Source of the DNA: a virus
Virus record (IMG/VR): IMGVR_UViG_3300015371_003867
Location: 1-27,356 of that record
DNA: 27,356 nt
Reading direction: 5' to 3' (one strand)
The notes below the pieces were generated by a model. It made no database searches, was not told the origin of the DNA, and saw nothing but the letters and a program-made list of their open reading frames with translations. Of the stretch, positions 1 to 7,478 are shown piece after piece (position 1 is the first letter of the stretch; every line of letters starts with the position of its first letter). The translations under genes and the position numbers were made by a program.

Positions 1-192
1 ATGATGGGCTACATCGCGGCGGCCGACGTCGCAGCCATCTACAAGATCACCATGAATCACGTGTACGTCCTGGCCTGCACCCACAAGTGGGGCCGCTATC
101 GCGACGGCCACGGCCATGTCCACTACCTCCTGGACCACGTCGCCGACACGCTCAACAGGGAGGACGCGACAACACCCCAGGTCATGCCCTAA
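1..192 (+). CDS. Small helix-turn-helix DNA-binding protein (excisionase/MerR-like)
   Basis: The product has 63 residues. The N-terminal half (about residues 4-30) reads like the helix-turn-helix of MerR/excisionase proteins: a short hydrophobic lead, then AADVAAIYKIT and a recognition helix. It is followed by an R-Y-R-D-G-H-G-H-V-H-Y wing-like segment and a final helix (VADTL). Such proteins in temperate phages either steer the integrase towards excision or act as small regulators, so I infer a regulatory or Xis role. The family assignment comes from pattern only. The gene begins at the first base of the window with two adjacent ATG codons, so an upstream start cannot be excluded, although the domain appears complete. 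A terminator follows about 80 nt after the stop. The integrase it might partner lies more than 22 kb away in this window. Confidence 0.6.
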   Translation: MMGYIAAADVAAIYKITMNHVYVLACTHKWGRYRDGHGHVHYLLDHVADTLNREDATTPQVMP

Positions 193-273
193 GATCCGGT
201 TCATAGGTTGGGGTGCCGTCTACAAACGGCCCGGTCGCTCGAAACTCCAAGCCCCGACTGAACTGCATAAACA

Positions 274-307
274 CGCTCGTCTCACCCACCCCGAGACGGG
301 CGTTTTT
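274..307 (+). terminator. Intrinsic terminator downstream of the helix-turn-helix gene
   Basis: A 10-bp stem (CGCTCGTCTC at 274-283 with GAGACGGGCG at 293-302, containing one G-T wobble) encloses a 9-nt loop and is followed directly by TTTTT at 303-307. This is the classic intrinsic terminator layout. It separates the first gene from the packaging module. Confidence 0.85.
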
Positions 308-638
308 CATGCTCACCCCCAGCTGAGCCGACGTCGTCGGGCCCGCCCCCGCGCGCTGCCGCTTGACCCTCCTCCCTGGGGGTCGTGCCGCGTCAGTGCG
401 TGTGTTGACCCGAGTCGTCCGGCTGGTCCACCTGCCCGGCCTCTCCTTCGTGTGTGGGCGTCAACCGGGCGGGTGCGACCGGCCCTCAAGATCCCGTGCC
501 CGTCAGCCTGTTCCTTCCGGGCCGGTGGCTTCTCTCGCACACCGAGGGCGCGGGCCAGGGATGTCGCCGCGTCCAGGGGTGGGTCGCGCGGCATCCCGCC
601 CTCTTACCACCCCCGAACCGACAGTTCGGGAGAACGCC
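308..638. other. Stretch without a convincing gene upstream of the packaging module
   Basis: Open frames cross this stretch, but their translations are low-complexity Arg/Pro/Gly-rich text with no domain-like pattern. It lies directly before an HNH endonuclease and the terminase genes, which is where cos sites often lie in HK97-like phages. I infer it may hold the packaging site, but I cannot point to a cohesive-end sequence. Two TTGACC motifs (363-368 and 405-410) have no matching -10 box at normal spacing. Confidence 0.4.
612..630 (+). promoter_or_regulatory. Hairpin overlapping the ribosome binding site of the first HNH gene
   Basis: CCCGAAC (612-618) and GTTCGGG (624-630) form a perfect 7-bp stem with a 5-nt loop. 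The right arm contains the first Gs of GGGAG (628-632), the ribosome binding site for the GTG start at 639. Folding of the mRNA would partly hide that site. A protein-binding palindrome is an alternative reading. Confidence 0.45.
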
Positions 639-1049
639 GTGCCACGCGCACGCATCGACAACCTGAAGCGCTTCACGACCGACATCAACACCGGGTGCTG
701 GAACTGGACCGGCCCGTTCCTCAGGGACGGCTACGGCAAGACCAGTCGCACCCTGCACGGAACCCGCCTCGCACACCGCGTCCTCTACATCGAGCGCATC
801 GGCCCCGTCCCCGAGGGCCTGACGCTGGACCACACGTGCAGGAACAGGGGATGCGTCAACCCTTCCCACCTCGAACCCGTGACCTCAGCCGAGAACACCA
901 GGCGCGGATGGGAAGCCCGCCTCGGCGGCCGATGCGCCCGAGGCGTTCACGACCTCACCGTTCCGGGAGCCGCCTTGGTCTGGGCCGACGGACGCCGCCG
1001 CTGCGCTGAGTGCTACCGCCAACGCCGTACCCACCAGCTCGCCGCCTGA
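639..1049 (+). CDS. HNH endonuclease (HNH_3 type) next to the packaging genes
   Basis: A 136-residue HNH nuclease. An N-terminal C20-W-N-W motif and a GYG segment lead into the catalytic beta-beta-alpha metal motif: L-D-H (D64-H65), C67, C72, N74 and H77, then LEPVT and N86. The C-terminus carries another probable zinc site (RCARG about residue 98, then C-A-E-C). The frame is open from 363, but I chose GTG 639. GGGAG precedes it at good spacing, and translation upstream of it does not look like protein. HNH proteins beside the terminase are known to help terminase cut DNA in HK97-like cos phages. They can also be free-standing homing endonucleases, and the sequence does not decide between these. 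Confidence 0.85.
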   Translation: MPRARIDNLKRFTTDINTGCWNWTGPFLRDGYGKTSRTLHGTRLAHRVLYIERIGPVPEGLTLDHTCRNRGCVNPSHLEPVTSAENTRRGWEARLGGRCARGVHDLTVPGAALVWADGRRRCAECYRQRRTHQLAA

Positions 1050-1062
1050 AGGAGAACACCCC

Positions 1063-1359
1063 GTGAGCAGTGCCGACATCAAGGTCCACATCGCCATGTC
1101 CGAGGGCCCGCTGTACGAGGGCAGCTCCATCGTGATCAACGGCGTGGATATCTCCAGCTGCGTCAGCGCCCTCACCGTGGAATGCAAGGTAGGCGAACCC
1201 GCCCGGGGAATCATCACCATCCCCGTGGCCCTACTGGAGAACGTCACCGCCCACCCCGAGCTGTGCCCTGTCACCAGGGACGCGCTGCTCGCCCTGGGCT
1301 GGACGCCCCCCGCAGAAGGCCAGCCCATCAGGCGCCTGGCCCACAGTGCCCAGGCGTGA
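1063..1359 (+). CDS. Small phage protein of unknown function
   Basis: The product has 98 residues, starts at GTG 1063 and has a GGAG site 8 nt upstream. Residues 20-55 read as beta strands around INGVDISSCVSALTVECKVG and a following G-I-I-T-I-P-V strand. Similar short strand-rich proteins occur in actinophage genomes near packaging or early genes, but I do not recognise a family with a known function. The gene follows the HNH gene by 13 nt and overlaps the next HNH gene by 14 nt, so all three are probably translated from one mRNA. Confidence 0.7.
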   Translation: MSSADIKVHIAMSEGPLYEGSSIVINGVDISSCVSALTVECKVGEPARGIITIPVALLENVTAHPELCPVTRDALLALGWTPPAEGQPIRRLAHSAQA

Positions 1360-1675
1360 GTGCACCAGCTGTCGTCAGCTCCACGCAGGACCAGGACCAC
1401 GATGCTCACGCTGCGCACGCACACGACAGCGAGCACGTGACCAGGCACGAGGCACAGCAGCACAGCGCGGCTACGACTACGAGTGGCAACGCAAGTCCTC
1501 GATCATCATCAAGCTCATCGGTCGCTGTGTGGACTGCGGACACACAGGCTCACCCGATAACCCCCTGACCTGCGATCACATCTTCCCCAAGGTCAAGGGC
1601 GGAACAGACGCCTGGTCCAACCTCACGTGTAGGTGCAGGCAGCACAACTCAAGCAAGGGCGCCGGAACCACCTGA
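1346..1675 (+). CDS. HNH endonuclease, terminase-associated type
   Basis: A 109-residue nuclease. It opens with a four-cysteine zinc knuckle (C6, C9, C20, C23), followed by a basic helix with G-Y-D-Y-E-W-Q-R at 42-49. The HNH core has C61-x2-C64, D77-H78, N92 and the terminal H100-N101. This is the compact type (PF01844-like) that usually lies beside the small terminase in HK97-like phages and stimulates terminase cleavage. The GTG start at 1346 overlaps the upstream gene by 14 nt. It is needed to include the first cysteine pair, although no strong ribosome binding site precedes it, which suggests translational coupling. The terminase genes begin about 150 nt downstream. Confidence 0.85.
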   Translation: MPRRECTSCRQLHAGPGPRCSRCARTRQRARDQARGTAAQRGYDYEWQRKSSIIIKLIGRCVDCGHTGSPDNPLTCDHIFPKVKGGTDAWSNLTCRCRQHNSSKGAGTT

Positions 1676-1685
1676 GTCAGCGAGA

Positions 1686-1718
1686 GGGCCAGGGGAGGAG
1701 GGAGGGGGGCACCCCTCC
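1686..1718 (+). other. G-rich element (G-quadruplex motif and overlapping hairpin) before the terminase genes
   Basis: Four G-runs (1686-1688, 1692-1695, 1700-1702, 1704-1709) separated by 1 to 4 nt satisfy the usual G-quadruplex pattern on the plus strand. The last runs also form a 7-bp stem, GGAGGGG (1701-1707) with CCCCTCC (1712-1718). A T-run lies only 40 nt further on, so it is a poor terminator. It could pause polymerase or be part of the packaging region; neither is shown. Confidence 0.4.
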
Positions 1719-1823
1719 GCCGGGAAGATCGCCCACCCCCCAAGACCCCGCCGAATCGCGACTTTTTTCGCAGGTACCACAGCGCGGGATTTCACCCCAA
1801 CCGACGTTTCCCGAGGTGCCGTC

Positions 1824-2345
1824 ATGCCCAGAGCGAAGAAGACGGCGGGCACCGCCGTGGACAAGCGCAACGGCCAGCAGGTCCTCGGAGTGGTCCCAGG
1901 GCTCAAGGTCGAGAAGTTCCCGGCCCCGCGCGGCCTGTCCAAGCCCGCCAAGGACGCCTGGAACGCCTTCTGGGACGACCGTCCGGCCCACCTGGTCACC
2001 CCGGCGGCCAAGGTCGTTCTCTTGCGGTGGATCGACGCCCTGGACCGCTACCTCCGGACGATCGCCGAGGCCGACCAGGCCCCGCTCGTCGAGGGGTCGC
2101 AGGGCCAGGAGGTCATCAACCCGCTGTACAAGGTCGCCGAGCAGGCCATGGGCGTGGTCGAGCGGTGCGAGAAGCAGCTGGGCATCGGCGGCCTGAACGC
2201 CGCGTCGCTGGGCCTGGCCGCGATCTCCGAACAGCGTTCCCTCGCCCAGATGAACGCCCGCTACAGCGAGCCGGACGACGTCGAGGACGACGACGAGCCG
2301 GACCCGCGCCTGCGCATCGTCGGCGAGGTCGTCGATGGCGCCTGA
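1824..2345 (+). CDS. terS: Terminase small subunit (P27-like)
   Basis: The product has 173 residues. It has a basic N-terminus, then a helical core with LSKPAKDAWNAFW at about residues 38-50, a typical opening of P27-family small terminases, and a long helix through WIDALDRYLR. The C-terminal tail is acidic (DVEDDDEPD). Small terminases bind the packaging site and hand the DNA to the large subunit. The ATG start has GAGG 7 nt upstream. The stop lies inside the large-subunit gene, an 11-nt overlap that supports coupled translation. Assignment rests on the core pattern, size and position directly before terL. Confidence 0.8.
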   Translation: MPRAKKTAGTAVDKRNGQQVLGVVPGLKVEKFPAPRGLSKPAKDAWNAFWDDRPAHLVTPAAKVVLLRWIDALDRYLRTIAEADQAPLVEGSQGQEVINPLYKVAEQAMGVVERCEKQLGIGGLNAASLGLAAISEQRSLAQMNARYSEPDDVEDDDEPDPRLRIVGEVVDGA

Positions 2346-3912
2346 CCCCGGGTGCCAGGCGTGCGGCTGGGCTCCCGAGCCTGGGAAGCTCTGGCCGTCC
2401 GTCGGCGGGGTGGCCGTCCGGTGGATTCAGGACAACCTGATCTTCCCCGAGGGCGACACCTTCGGCCAGCCGTTCCGGCTCCGGCAGGACCAGAAGGAGT
2501 TCCTGTACCGCTGGTACGAGTTCTGCCCCCGGTGCGACCAGTGGCACTACGACGAGGGCGTACGCGGCGCGGCCACCGGCGACGGCAAGACGACCTTCGT
2601 GGCCGCCATCGCCCTCGTGGAGTTCGCCGGACCCCCGCAGATCGCCCCCATCAGCCCGATCATCAACATCGCGGCGGCCTCCTACGACCAGGCCGACGAG
2701 CTGTTCGCCAAGGCCGGTCAGATGGTCGGCGGCCGGGACGACGAGATCACCGAGGCCCCGCTGTGCGGCTTCTTCGCCGTCTACGAGCGCGTCATCCAGT
2801 TCCGCGACGGGCGGCCGGGCGAGATCCGGCGCGTGGCGGCGGCGGCCGGGACGAACGAGGGCGGCATCCCGCACCTGTTCCTGTGCGATGAGGTGCACGA
2901 ATGGGGCGATGTCGGGTCGAACAAGGCCCGCGTCCACACCGTGATCAGCAAGTCCACCAAGAAGCGGAAGACCGCTCGCGGGTCCGGACGGGTGCTCAAC
3001 CTGTCCACGGCCGGGTTCGACGTGGACCACTCCCTGCTCGGGGCCATGTACAAGCGCGGCCTGAAGGTCCTGAAGGACCCCTCGCTCGCGCCGCGCCTGC
3101 TGTTCGACTGGCAGGAAGCCCCCGAGGACCTGGACTACGAGGACCCCGACCAGCGCGCCCTCGCCGTGCGCGCCGGGTCCAAGGCCGCCGGGGTGCTGTG
3201 GAACGTGGCCGACCGGGTCAACGACTGGGGCAAGCCCTCGATGCCGCGTCACGAGTGGCTGCGCTACTACGCCAACCGCTGGGTGGACATCGCCGAAGAC
3301 TCCTGGCTCAAGGACTACCCGGGCGCCTGGGACAAGTGCGCCGGGGACGCCACGATCCCCGACAAGGCCGACGTCGTGGTGGCCGTGGACATGGCCCTGC
3401 GCCGGGACTCCGTCGCCGTGCTGGCCGCCTGGAAGCGCCCGGACGGCAAGGTCGCGGTCAAGTCCAAGATCTGGGAGCCGGACGGCACCGGCAAGCTGGA
3501 CCACCGCGCCGTCGTGGACTACATCCGCTTCGACCTGGCCAACGCCTACACGGTCGTCGAGGTCACCTACGACCCTCGGTTCTTCGAGGTCCCCGCCCGG
3601 GACCTGGAGGACGAGGGCTTCAACATGGTCGAGTTCCCCCAGTCGCCCGAGCGGATGACCCCGGCCTGCGGTCACGCCCTGGAGGCGATCGTGGGCGGCG
3701 ACGTCGTCCACGACGGTGACGTAGACCTCGGCGCGCACGTCAAATCCGCCGCCACCCGGCCCGGGGAGCGCGGCTTCACGCTGTCCAAGGGCAAGTCCAA
3801 GCGCAAGATCGACGGCTGTATTGCCCTGGTCATCGCGCTGTGGCGGATCGCCGCCCCCGACCCCGTCCAGGAAGAACCCGGCGTCCCGGGGTTCGCCTTC
3901 TTCGACCTCTGA
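2335..3912 (+). CDS. terL: Terminase large subunit (ATPase/nuclease packaging motor)
   Basis: A protein of about 525 residues. The ATPase half has a Walker A loop G-A-A-T-G-D-G-K-T near residues 78-86, a Walker B LFLCDEVHEW near 181-190 with catalytic D-E, and the coupling motif LNLSTAG near 221-227. The nuclease half has an RNase H-like acidic set: VAVDMA (D about 351), VTYDPRF (D about 412) and KIDGCIA (D about 492). This is the motor that pumps DNA into the prohead and cuts the concatemer. The length is normal for HK97-like phages. The N-terminal C7/C10 and C64/C67 pairs may bind zinc. It overlaps terS by 11 nt at an ATG, and the head genes follow. Confidence 0.95.
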   Translation: MAPDPGCQACGWAPEPGKLWPSVGGVAVRWIQDNLIFPEGDTFGQPFRLRQDQKEFLYRWYEFCPRCDQWHYDEGVRGAATGDGKTTFVAAIALVEFAGPPQIAPISPIINIAAASYDQADELFAKAGQMVGGRDDEITEAPLCGFFAVYERVIQFRDGRPGEIRRVAAAAGTNEGGIPHLFLCDEVHEWGDVGSNKARVHTVISKSTKKRKTARGSGRVLNLSTAGFDVDHSLLGAMYKRGLKVLKDPSLAPRLLFDWQEAPEDLDYEDPDQRALAVRAGSKAAGVLWNVADRVNDWGKPSMPRHEWLRYYANRWVDIAEDSWLKDYPGAWDKCAGDATIPDKADVVVAVDMALRRDSVAVLAAWKRPDGKVAVKSKIWEPDGTGKLDHRAVVDYIRFDLANAYTVVEVTYDPRFFEVPARDLEDEGFNMVEFPQSPERMTPACGHALEAIVGGDVVHDGDVDLGAHVKSAATRPGERGFTLSKGKSKRKIDGCIALVIALWRIAAPDPVQEEPGVPGFAFFDL

Positions 3913-3919
3913 GGCCCAG

Positions 3920-4120
3920 GTGATCGCACTGTCCCCGACCTTCCGCGTCTCGGCGGCCCTCGCCATCGGCTGCGTACTCGTTGTCGTCGGCGCCTTCATG
4001 GTCGGCGGCCTCGGGTGGGCGCTCATCGCCACCGGCGTCCTGCTGGCGGGCCTGTCCCTGGTCATCACCTACGACGACGAGCAGAAGCCCCCACCGGGCA
4101 ATGAGGAGACCTCCCTGTGA
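3920..4120 (+). CDS. Small membrane protein with two transmembrane helices
   Basis: From GTG 3920 the product has 66 residues. Two hydrophobic segments at about residues 10-30 and 33-50 are separated by a short Gly-rich turn. The C-terminus is charged and Pro-rich. The start is not certain: the frame is open from 3821, but everything before 3920 overlaps terL. Its stop overlaps the portal start by 4 nt (GTGA), so it belongs to the head operon. Small membrane proteins occur at this place in some actinophages without a settled role. Two helices would also suit a holin, but no endolysin gene is nearby. Confidence 0.65.
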   Translation: MIALSPTFRVSAALAIGCVLVVVGAFMVGGLGWALIATGVLLAGLSLVITYDDEQKPPPGNEETSL

Positions 4121-5496
4121 ACCTCCTCCAGCGCCTTCGCAGTGGCCGCAAGGGCCTGACCATCAACGGGGAGACGACCTCGGGCCCGTGGCTCGACACG
4201 CCGTTCTGGGACCTGGAGCGCGCTCGCTACGACTGGAACAACTCCCTGCTGTCCTTCGACCAGGAGACGGTCGAGAACAGCTTCGAGGGCTACCTGTCCG
4301 GCGCGTTCAAGACCAACGGCCCGGTGTTCTCCCTCATGCTGGTCCGCCTCCAGGTCTTCAGCGAGGCCCGGTTCCAGTTCCGCGCCCTGCGCGACGGGCG
4401 GCCCGGCCGCCTGTTCGGCACCGCCGCCCTGGACCTCCTGGAGAACCCTTGGCCCGGCGGGACGACCGGCGACCTGCTGGCCCGCATGCTCATGCACGCC
4501 GACCTGGCCGGGAACGCCTACGTCACGCGCGTCGGTGACCGGCTGCGCCTGCTGCGGCCGGACTGGGTCACCATCATCGCCGAGTCGGCCAGCGACGACC
4601 CGCTGGGCGGCACCGCGCTGGACGCCCGCGTCGTCGCCTACGTCTACGAGCCGCGCGTGGCCGGGCACACCTCGCCCACGATCCTGCTGCCTGAGCAGGT
4701 CGCCCACTTCGCGCCGATCCCCGACCCCGAGTACAACTGGCGCGGCATGAGCTGGCTCACGCCGGTTCTGCGGGAGATCACGGCCGACAACGCCACGACC
4801 AAGCACAAGCTGAAGTTCTTCGAGAACGCGGCCACGCCCCACCTGGCCATCTCCATGGACGCCGCCATCACGCCGGACAAGTTCCGCGAGTTCGTCGATG
4901 CCTTCCTGGAGGCCCACCAGGGCGTCCGCAACGCTCACCGGCCGCTCATCATCGGCGGCGGCGCCGACGTCAAGCCGCTGACCTTCAACTTCCGGGATCT
5001 GGACTTCAAGGCCCTCCAGGGCGGCGGCGAGACCCGCCTGGCCTCGGCGGCCGGTGTCCCCCCGGTCATCGTCGGCTTCTCCGAGGGCCTTCAGGGCTCC
5101 AGCCTCAACCAGGGCAACTACGCCGCCGCGCGGCGGCGGTTCGCTGACGGCACCATGCGGCCCCTGTGGCGCAACGTCGCCGGGTCGCTCGCGCGGCTGG
5201 TCGAGGTCCCCGGCGACGCCGAACTGTGGTTCGACGAACGCGACATCGCGTTCCTGCGCGAGGACCGCAAGGACGCCGCCGACATCGCGTTCACCAAGGC
5301 CCAGACCATCCGCCAGTACGTCGATGCGGGCTTCAGCCCCGACTCGGCGCGGGACGCGGTCGCGGCCGATGACGAGTCCCTGCTGGTCCACACCGGCCAC
5401 CTGTCGGTGCAGGTCCAGGAGGCGCCGACGACCGACCAGGCCCCCGAGGCGGGCCCCGACGAGCAACCCACCGAGCCCGCAACGGAGCAGGAATGA
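4117..5496 (+). CDS. Portal protein (HK97-like)
   Basis: A 459-residue protein with the HK97/phage portal pattern. An N-terminal region is followed by an alpha/beta core (FSLMLVRLQVFSEARFQFR near residues 71-89, then LLENPWPGGT). A GNAYVTR strand comes near 130, then the stem and clip region (RGMSWLTPVLREI), and a crown-side segment AAGVPPVIVGFSEGLQGS followed by N-x-A-A-A-R-R-R-F. The last 40 residues are Pro/Glu/Asp-rich. Twelve copies should form the channel at one capsid vertex, through which DNA enters and to which the connector binds. The GTG start has GAGGAG 8 nt upstream and overlaps the preceding stop. Its own stop overlaps the protease ATG (ATGA). Confidence 0.93.
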   Translation: MNLLQRLRSGRKGLTINGETTSGPWLDTPFWDLERARYDWNNSLLSFDQETVENSFEGYLSGAFKTNGPVFSLMLVRLQVFSEARFQFRALRDGRPGRLFGTAALDLLENPWPGGTTGDLLARMLMHADLAGNAYVTRVGDRLRLLRPDWVTIIAESASDDPLGGTALDARVVAYVYEPRVAGHTSPTILLPEQVAHFAPIPDPEYNWRGMSWLTPVLREITADNATTKHKLKFFENAATPHLAISMDAAITPDKFREFVDAFLEAHQGVRNAHRPLIIGGGADVKPLTFNFRDLDFKALQGGGETRLASAAGVPPVIVGFSEGLQGSSLNQGNYAAARRRFADGTMRPLWRNVAGSLARLVEVPGDAELWFDERDIAFLREDRKDAADIAFTKAQTIRQYVDAGFSPDSARDAVAADDESLLVHTGHLSVQVQEAPTTDQAPEAGPDEQPTEPATEQE

Positions 5497-6209
5497 TCAC
5501 CAAGTCCCTGGGACAGGTCGAGATCAAGGACGCCGCCAAGGGCGAGGTGTCCGCCGTCTTCTCCACGTTCGGCGTGGTGGACAAGGACGGCGACGTCACG
5601 ATGCCCGGCGCGTTCGAGGACGGCGCCGCCGTACGCATCTCCGCCTACGGCCACAAGACGTGGGAGGGCGCCCTGCCCGTCGGTAAGGGCGTCATCCGCA
5701 CCACCGACAACGAGGCCATCCTGGAGGGCCGCTTCTTCCTTCAGACCGCCGCCGGACGGGACACGTTCGAGGTCGTCAAGGAGATGGGCCCGCTCCAGGA
5801 GTGGTCCTACGGGTTCGACATCGAGGAGCACTCCTACGAGGAGCGCGGCGACACCCGCGTCCGCATCCTGGAGAAGTCTAAGATCCACGAAGTTTCCCCG
5901 GTGCTTCTCGGCGCCGGGGTTGGCACCCGGACCCTCGCGGTCAAGGGTGTCGAGGCCCTGAAGTTCGGCGAGGAAGCTCAGGCGGTCGTGGCCGCCGTTG
6001 CTGCCCTCGCCGACCGTGCCGCTGACGTCATGGCGAAGCGCGCGGAGAAGGGCAAGGGGCTGGGCGCCGATTCGGCGGCCCTGCTGGAGCTGGTCAACGC
6101 CGAGCTGAAGCGGCTCGCGGCGGTCCTGACCCCCGGCGAAGACGCCCCGGACATCACCGGCGAGGTCGAGCGCGAGTTCCTGCGCTTCCTCGCTTCCCGC
6201 GCGGCCTGA
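5493..6209 (+). CDS. HK97-family prohead protease
   Basis: A 238-residue serine protease of the HK97 prohead type (PF04586-like). Visible signatures are FSTFGVVDKDGDVTMPGAF (residues 23-41), the catalytic histidine in YGH at H54, the catalytic serine in EWSYGF at S105, and the conserved IHEVSPV (131-137) containing the third acidic residue. The C-terminal about 85 residues are Ala/Glu/Lys-rich and probably helical; this tail may act as a scaffold. The enzyme should trim the delta domain of the capsid protein during prohead maturation. It overlaps the portal stop by 4 nt and precedes the major capsid gene by 29 nt. Confidence 0.93.
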   Translation: MITKSLGQVEIKDAAKGEVSAVFSTFGVVDKDGDVTMPGAFEDGAAVRISAYGHKTWEGALPVGKGVIRTTDNEAILEGRFFLQTAAGRDTFEVVKEMGPLQEWSYGFDIEEHSYEERGDTRVRILEKSKIHEVSPVLLGAGVGTRTLAVKGVEALKFGEEAQAVVAAVAALADRAADVMAKRAEKGKGLGADSAALLELVNAELKRLAAVLTPGEDAPDITGEVEREFLRFLASRAA

Positions 6210-6238
6210 AGGCCGCATCTACCAGGAGAAATACCGCC

Positions 6239-7462
6239 ATGACGGCATCTTTCCCTGCCCTGACTGAAGCTCAGGGCAAGCTCGACCATGCCCGCAAGCA
6301 GCTCCACGACGTGTTCGCCGAGGCGGGCGCCGACCTGGACATGTCCAAGGTCAAGTCCGTCGAGGGCGACAGCAAGGCCAAGGTCGAGTGGATCCGCGCG
6401 AAGAACGCCGAGATCGACGACCTGGCCGTCAAGGTCGAGGACCTGGAGACGGTCGCCAAGGCCGCCCAGCGCGTCCGCGACAACGAGGGCGACGACCGGC
6501 GTGCCGAGAGCGGCGCCGAGCAGGGCATCCGGGGCGCCAAGTCCTTCGGTGACCTGTTCATCGAGTCCAAGGCGTTCAAGGGCAAGCAGGGCGCCGTTGG
6601 CCCCGAGGCCCGCCTGGACGTAGAGCTGAAGGCCCTGCTGGAGACCGGCACCGGCTGGACCCCCGAGACCACGCGCGGCCCCCGCGTCGTGGACTACGTG
6701 ACCACGCCGCTCCAGGTCGCGGACATCATCCCGTCCACCACGACCACGCAGAGCGCGATCACGTACATGGAGGAGACGACCTTCACCAACAACGCCGCCG
6801 CCATCGCTGAGGGCGGCGCGTACCCCGAGGCTGCGCTGGGCTTCACCGAGCGGACCAGCCCGGTCCGGAAGATCGGTGTCTGGCTCCCGGTCACGGACGA
6901 GCAGCTGGAGGACGTCCCGCAGGTCCGGGGCTACATCAACAACCGGCTTCCCTTCATGGTCCGGCAGCGTCTCGACGCCCAGATCCTCACCGGTTCGGGC
7001 ACCGCGCCGAACCTGCGCGGCATCCTGAACACCTCGGGCATCCAGACCCAGGCCAAGGGCGGCGACACCACGCCGGACGCCATCTACAAGGCGCTGGTCA
7101 AGGTGCGCGTGACCGGCCAGGCCCTCCCGAACGCCGTGGTGCTCAACCCGGCGGACTGGCAGGACATCCGCCTGCTCAAGACCACCGACGGGATCTACAT
7201 CTGGGGCTCCCCCTCGGAAGCTGGCGTTCCGCGCATCTGGGGCCTGCCGGTCGTCGAGGCCCAGGCGCTCACCGAGAACACCGGCCTGGTCGGCGACTTC
7301 CAGAACTTCTCGGAGCTGGCCACCCGGCGCGGCATCGACGTGCAGATCTCCAACAGCCACGCCGACTTCTTCACCAACGGCCAGCAGGCGATCCGCGCGG
7401 ACATCCGCGTCGCCCTGGTCGTCTACCGGCCCGCCGCGTTCGCCACCGTGACCGGCATCTGA
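6239..7462 (+). CDS. Major capsid protein (HK97 fold)
   Basis: A 407-residue protein. The first 90 or so residues are charged and helical, with a coiled-coil look (DDLAVKVEDLETVAKAAQRV), as expected for the delta domain that serves as internal scaffold and is cut off by the adjacent protease. The rest shows the HK97-fold order: YVTTPLQVADIIPS, the E-loop region, a long spine helix segment (RQRLDAQILTGSG, then NLRGILN), VVLNPADWQDIR and IWGLPVVEAQAL, and a closing strand with RADIRVALVVYRP. An AGGAGA ribosome binding site lies 11 nt before the ATG. Length and position after the protease agree with the call. Confidence 0.95.
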   Translation: MTASFPALTEAQGKLDHARKQLHDVFAEAGADLDMSKVKSVEGDSKAKVEWIRAKNAEIDDLAVKVEDLETVAKAAQRVRDNEGDDRRAESGAEQGIRGAKSFGDLFIESKAFKGKQGAVGPEARLDVELKALLETGTGWTPETTRGPRVVDYVTTPLQVADIIPSTTTTQSAITYMEETTFTNNAAAIAEGGAYPEAALGFTERTSPVRKIGVWLPVTDEQLEDVPQVRGYINNRLPFMVRQRLDAQILTGSGTAPNLRGILNTSGIQTQAKGGDTTPDAIYKALVKVRVTGQALPNAVVLNPADWQDIRLLKTTDGIYIWGSPSEAGVPRIWGLPVVEAQALTENTGLVGDFQNFSELATRRGIDVQISNSHADFFTNGQQAIRADIRVALVVYRPAAFATVTGI

Positions 7463-7478
7463 TCAAGGAGACAACGTC

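Noticed and set aside
193-273. tRNA-like or tRNA-derived att sequence after the first gene
   Set aside because: A GGTTCAT stretch resembles a T-arm at first sight, but no acceptor or anticodon stems can be built around it.
363-638. N-terminal extension of the first HNH gene from an upstream start at 363
   Set aside because: The extra 92 residues are low-complexity Arg/Pro/Gly text. A good ribosome binding site and GTG lie at 639, directly before the recognisable protein.
2116-4068. Long minus-strand open frame opposite the large terminase
   Set aside because: It is the antisense shadow of terL caused by GC-rich third positions. Its translation is Val/Gly/Asp/Arg repeats without domains, while terL has all motor and nuclease motifs.
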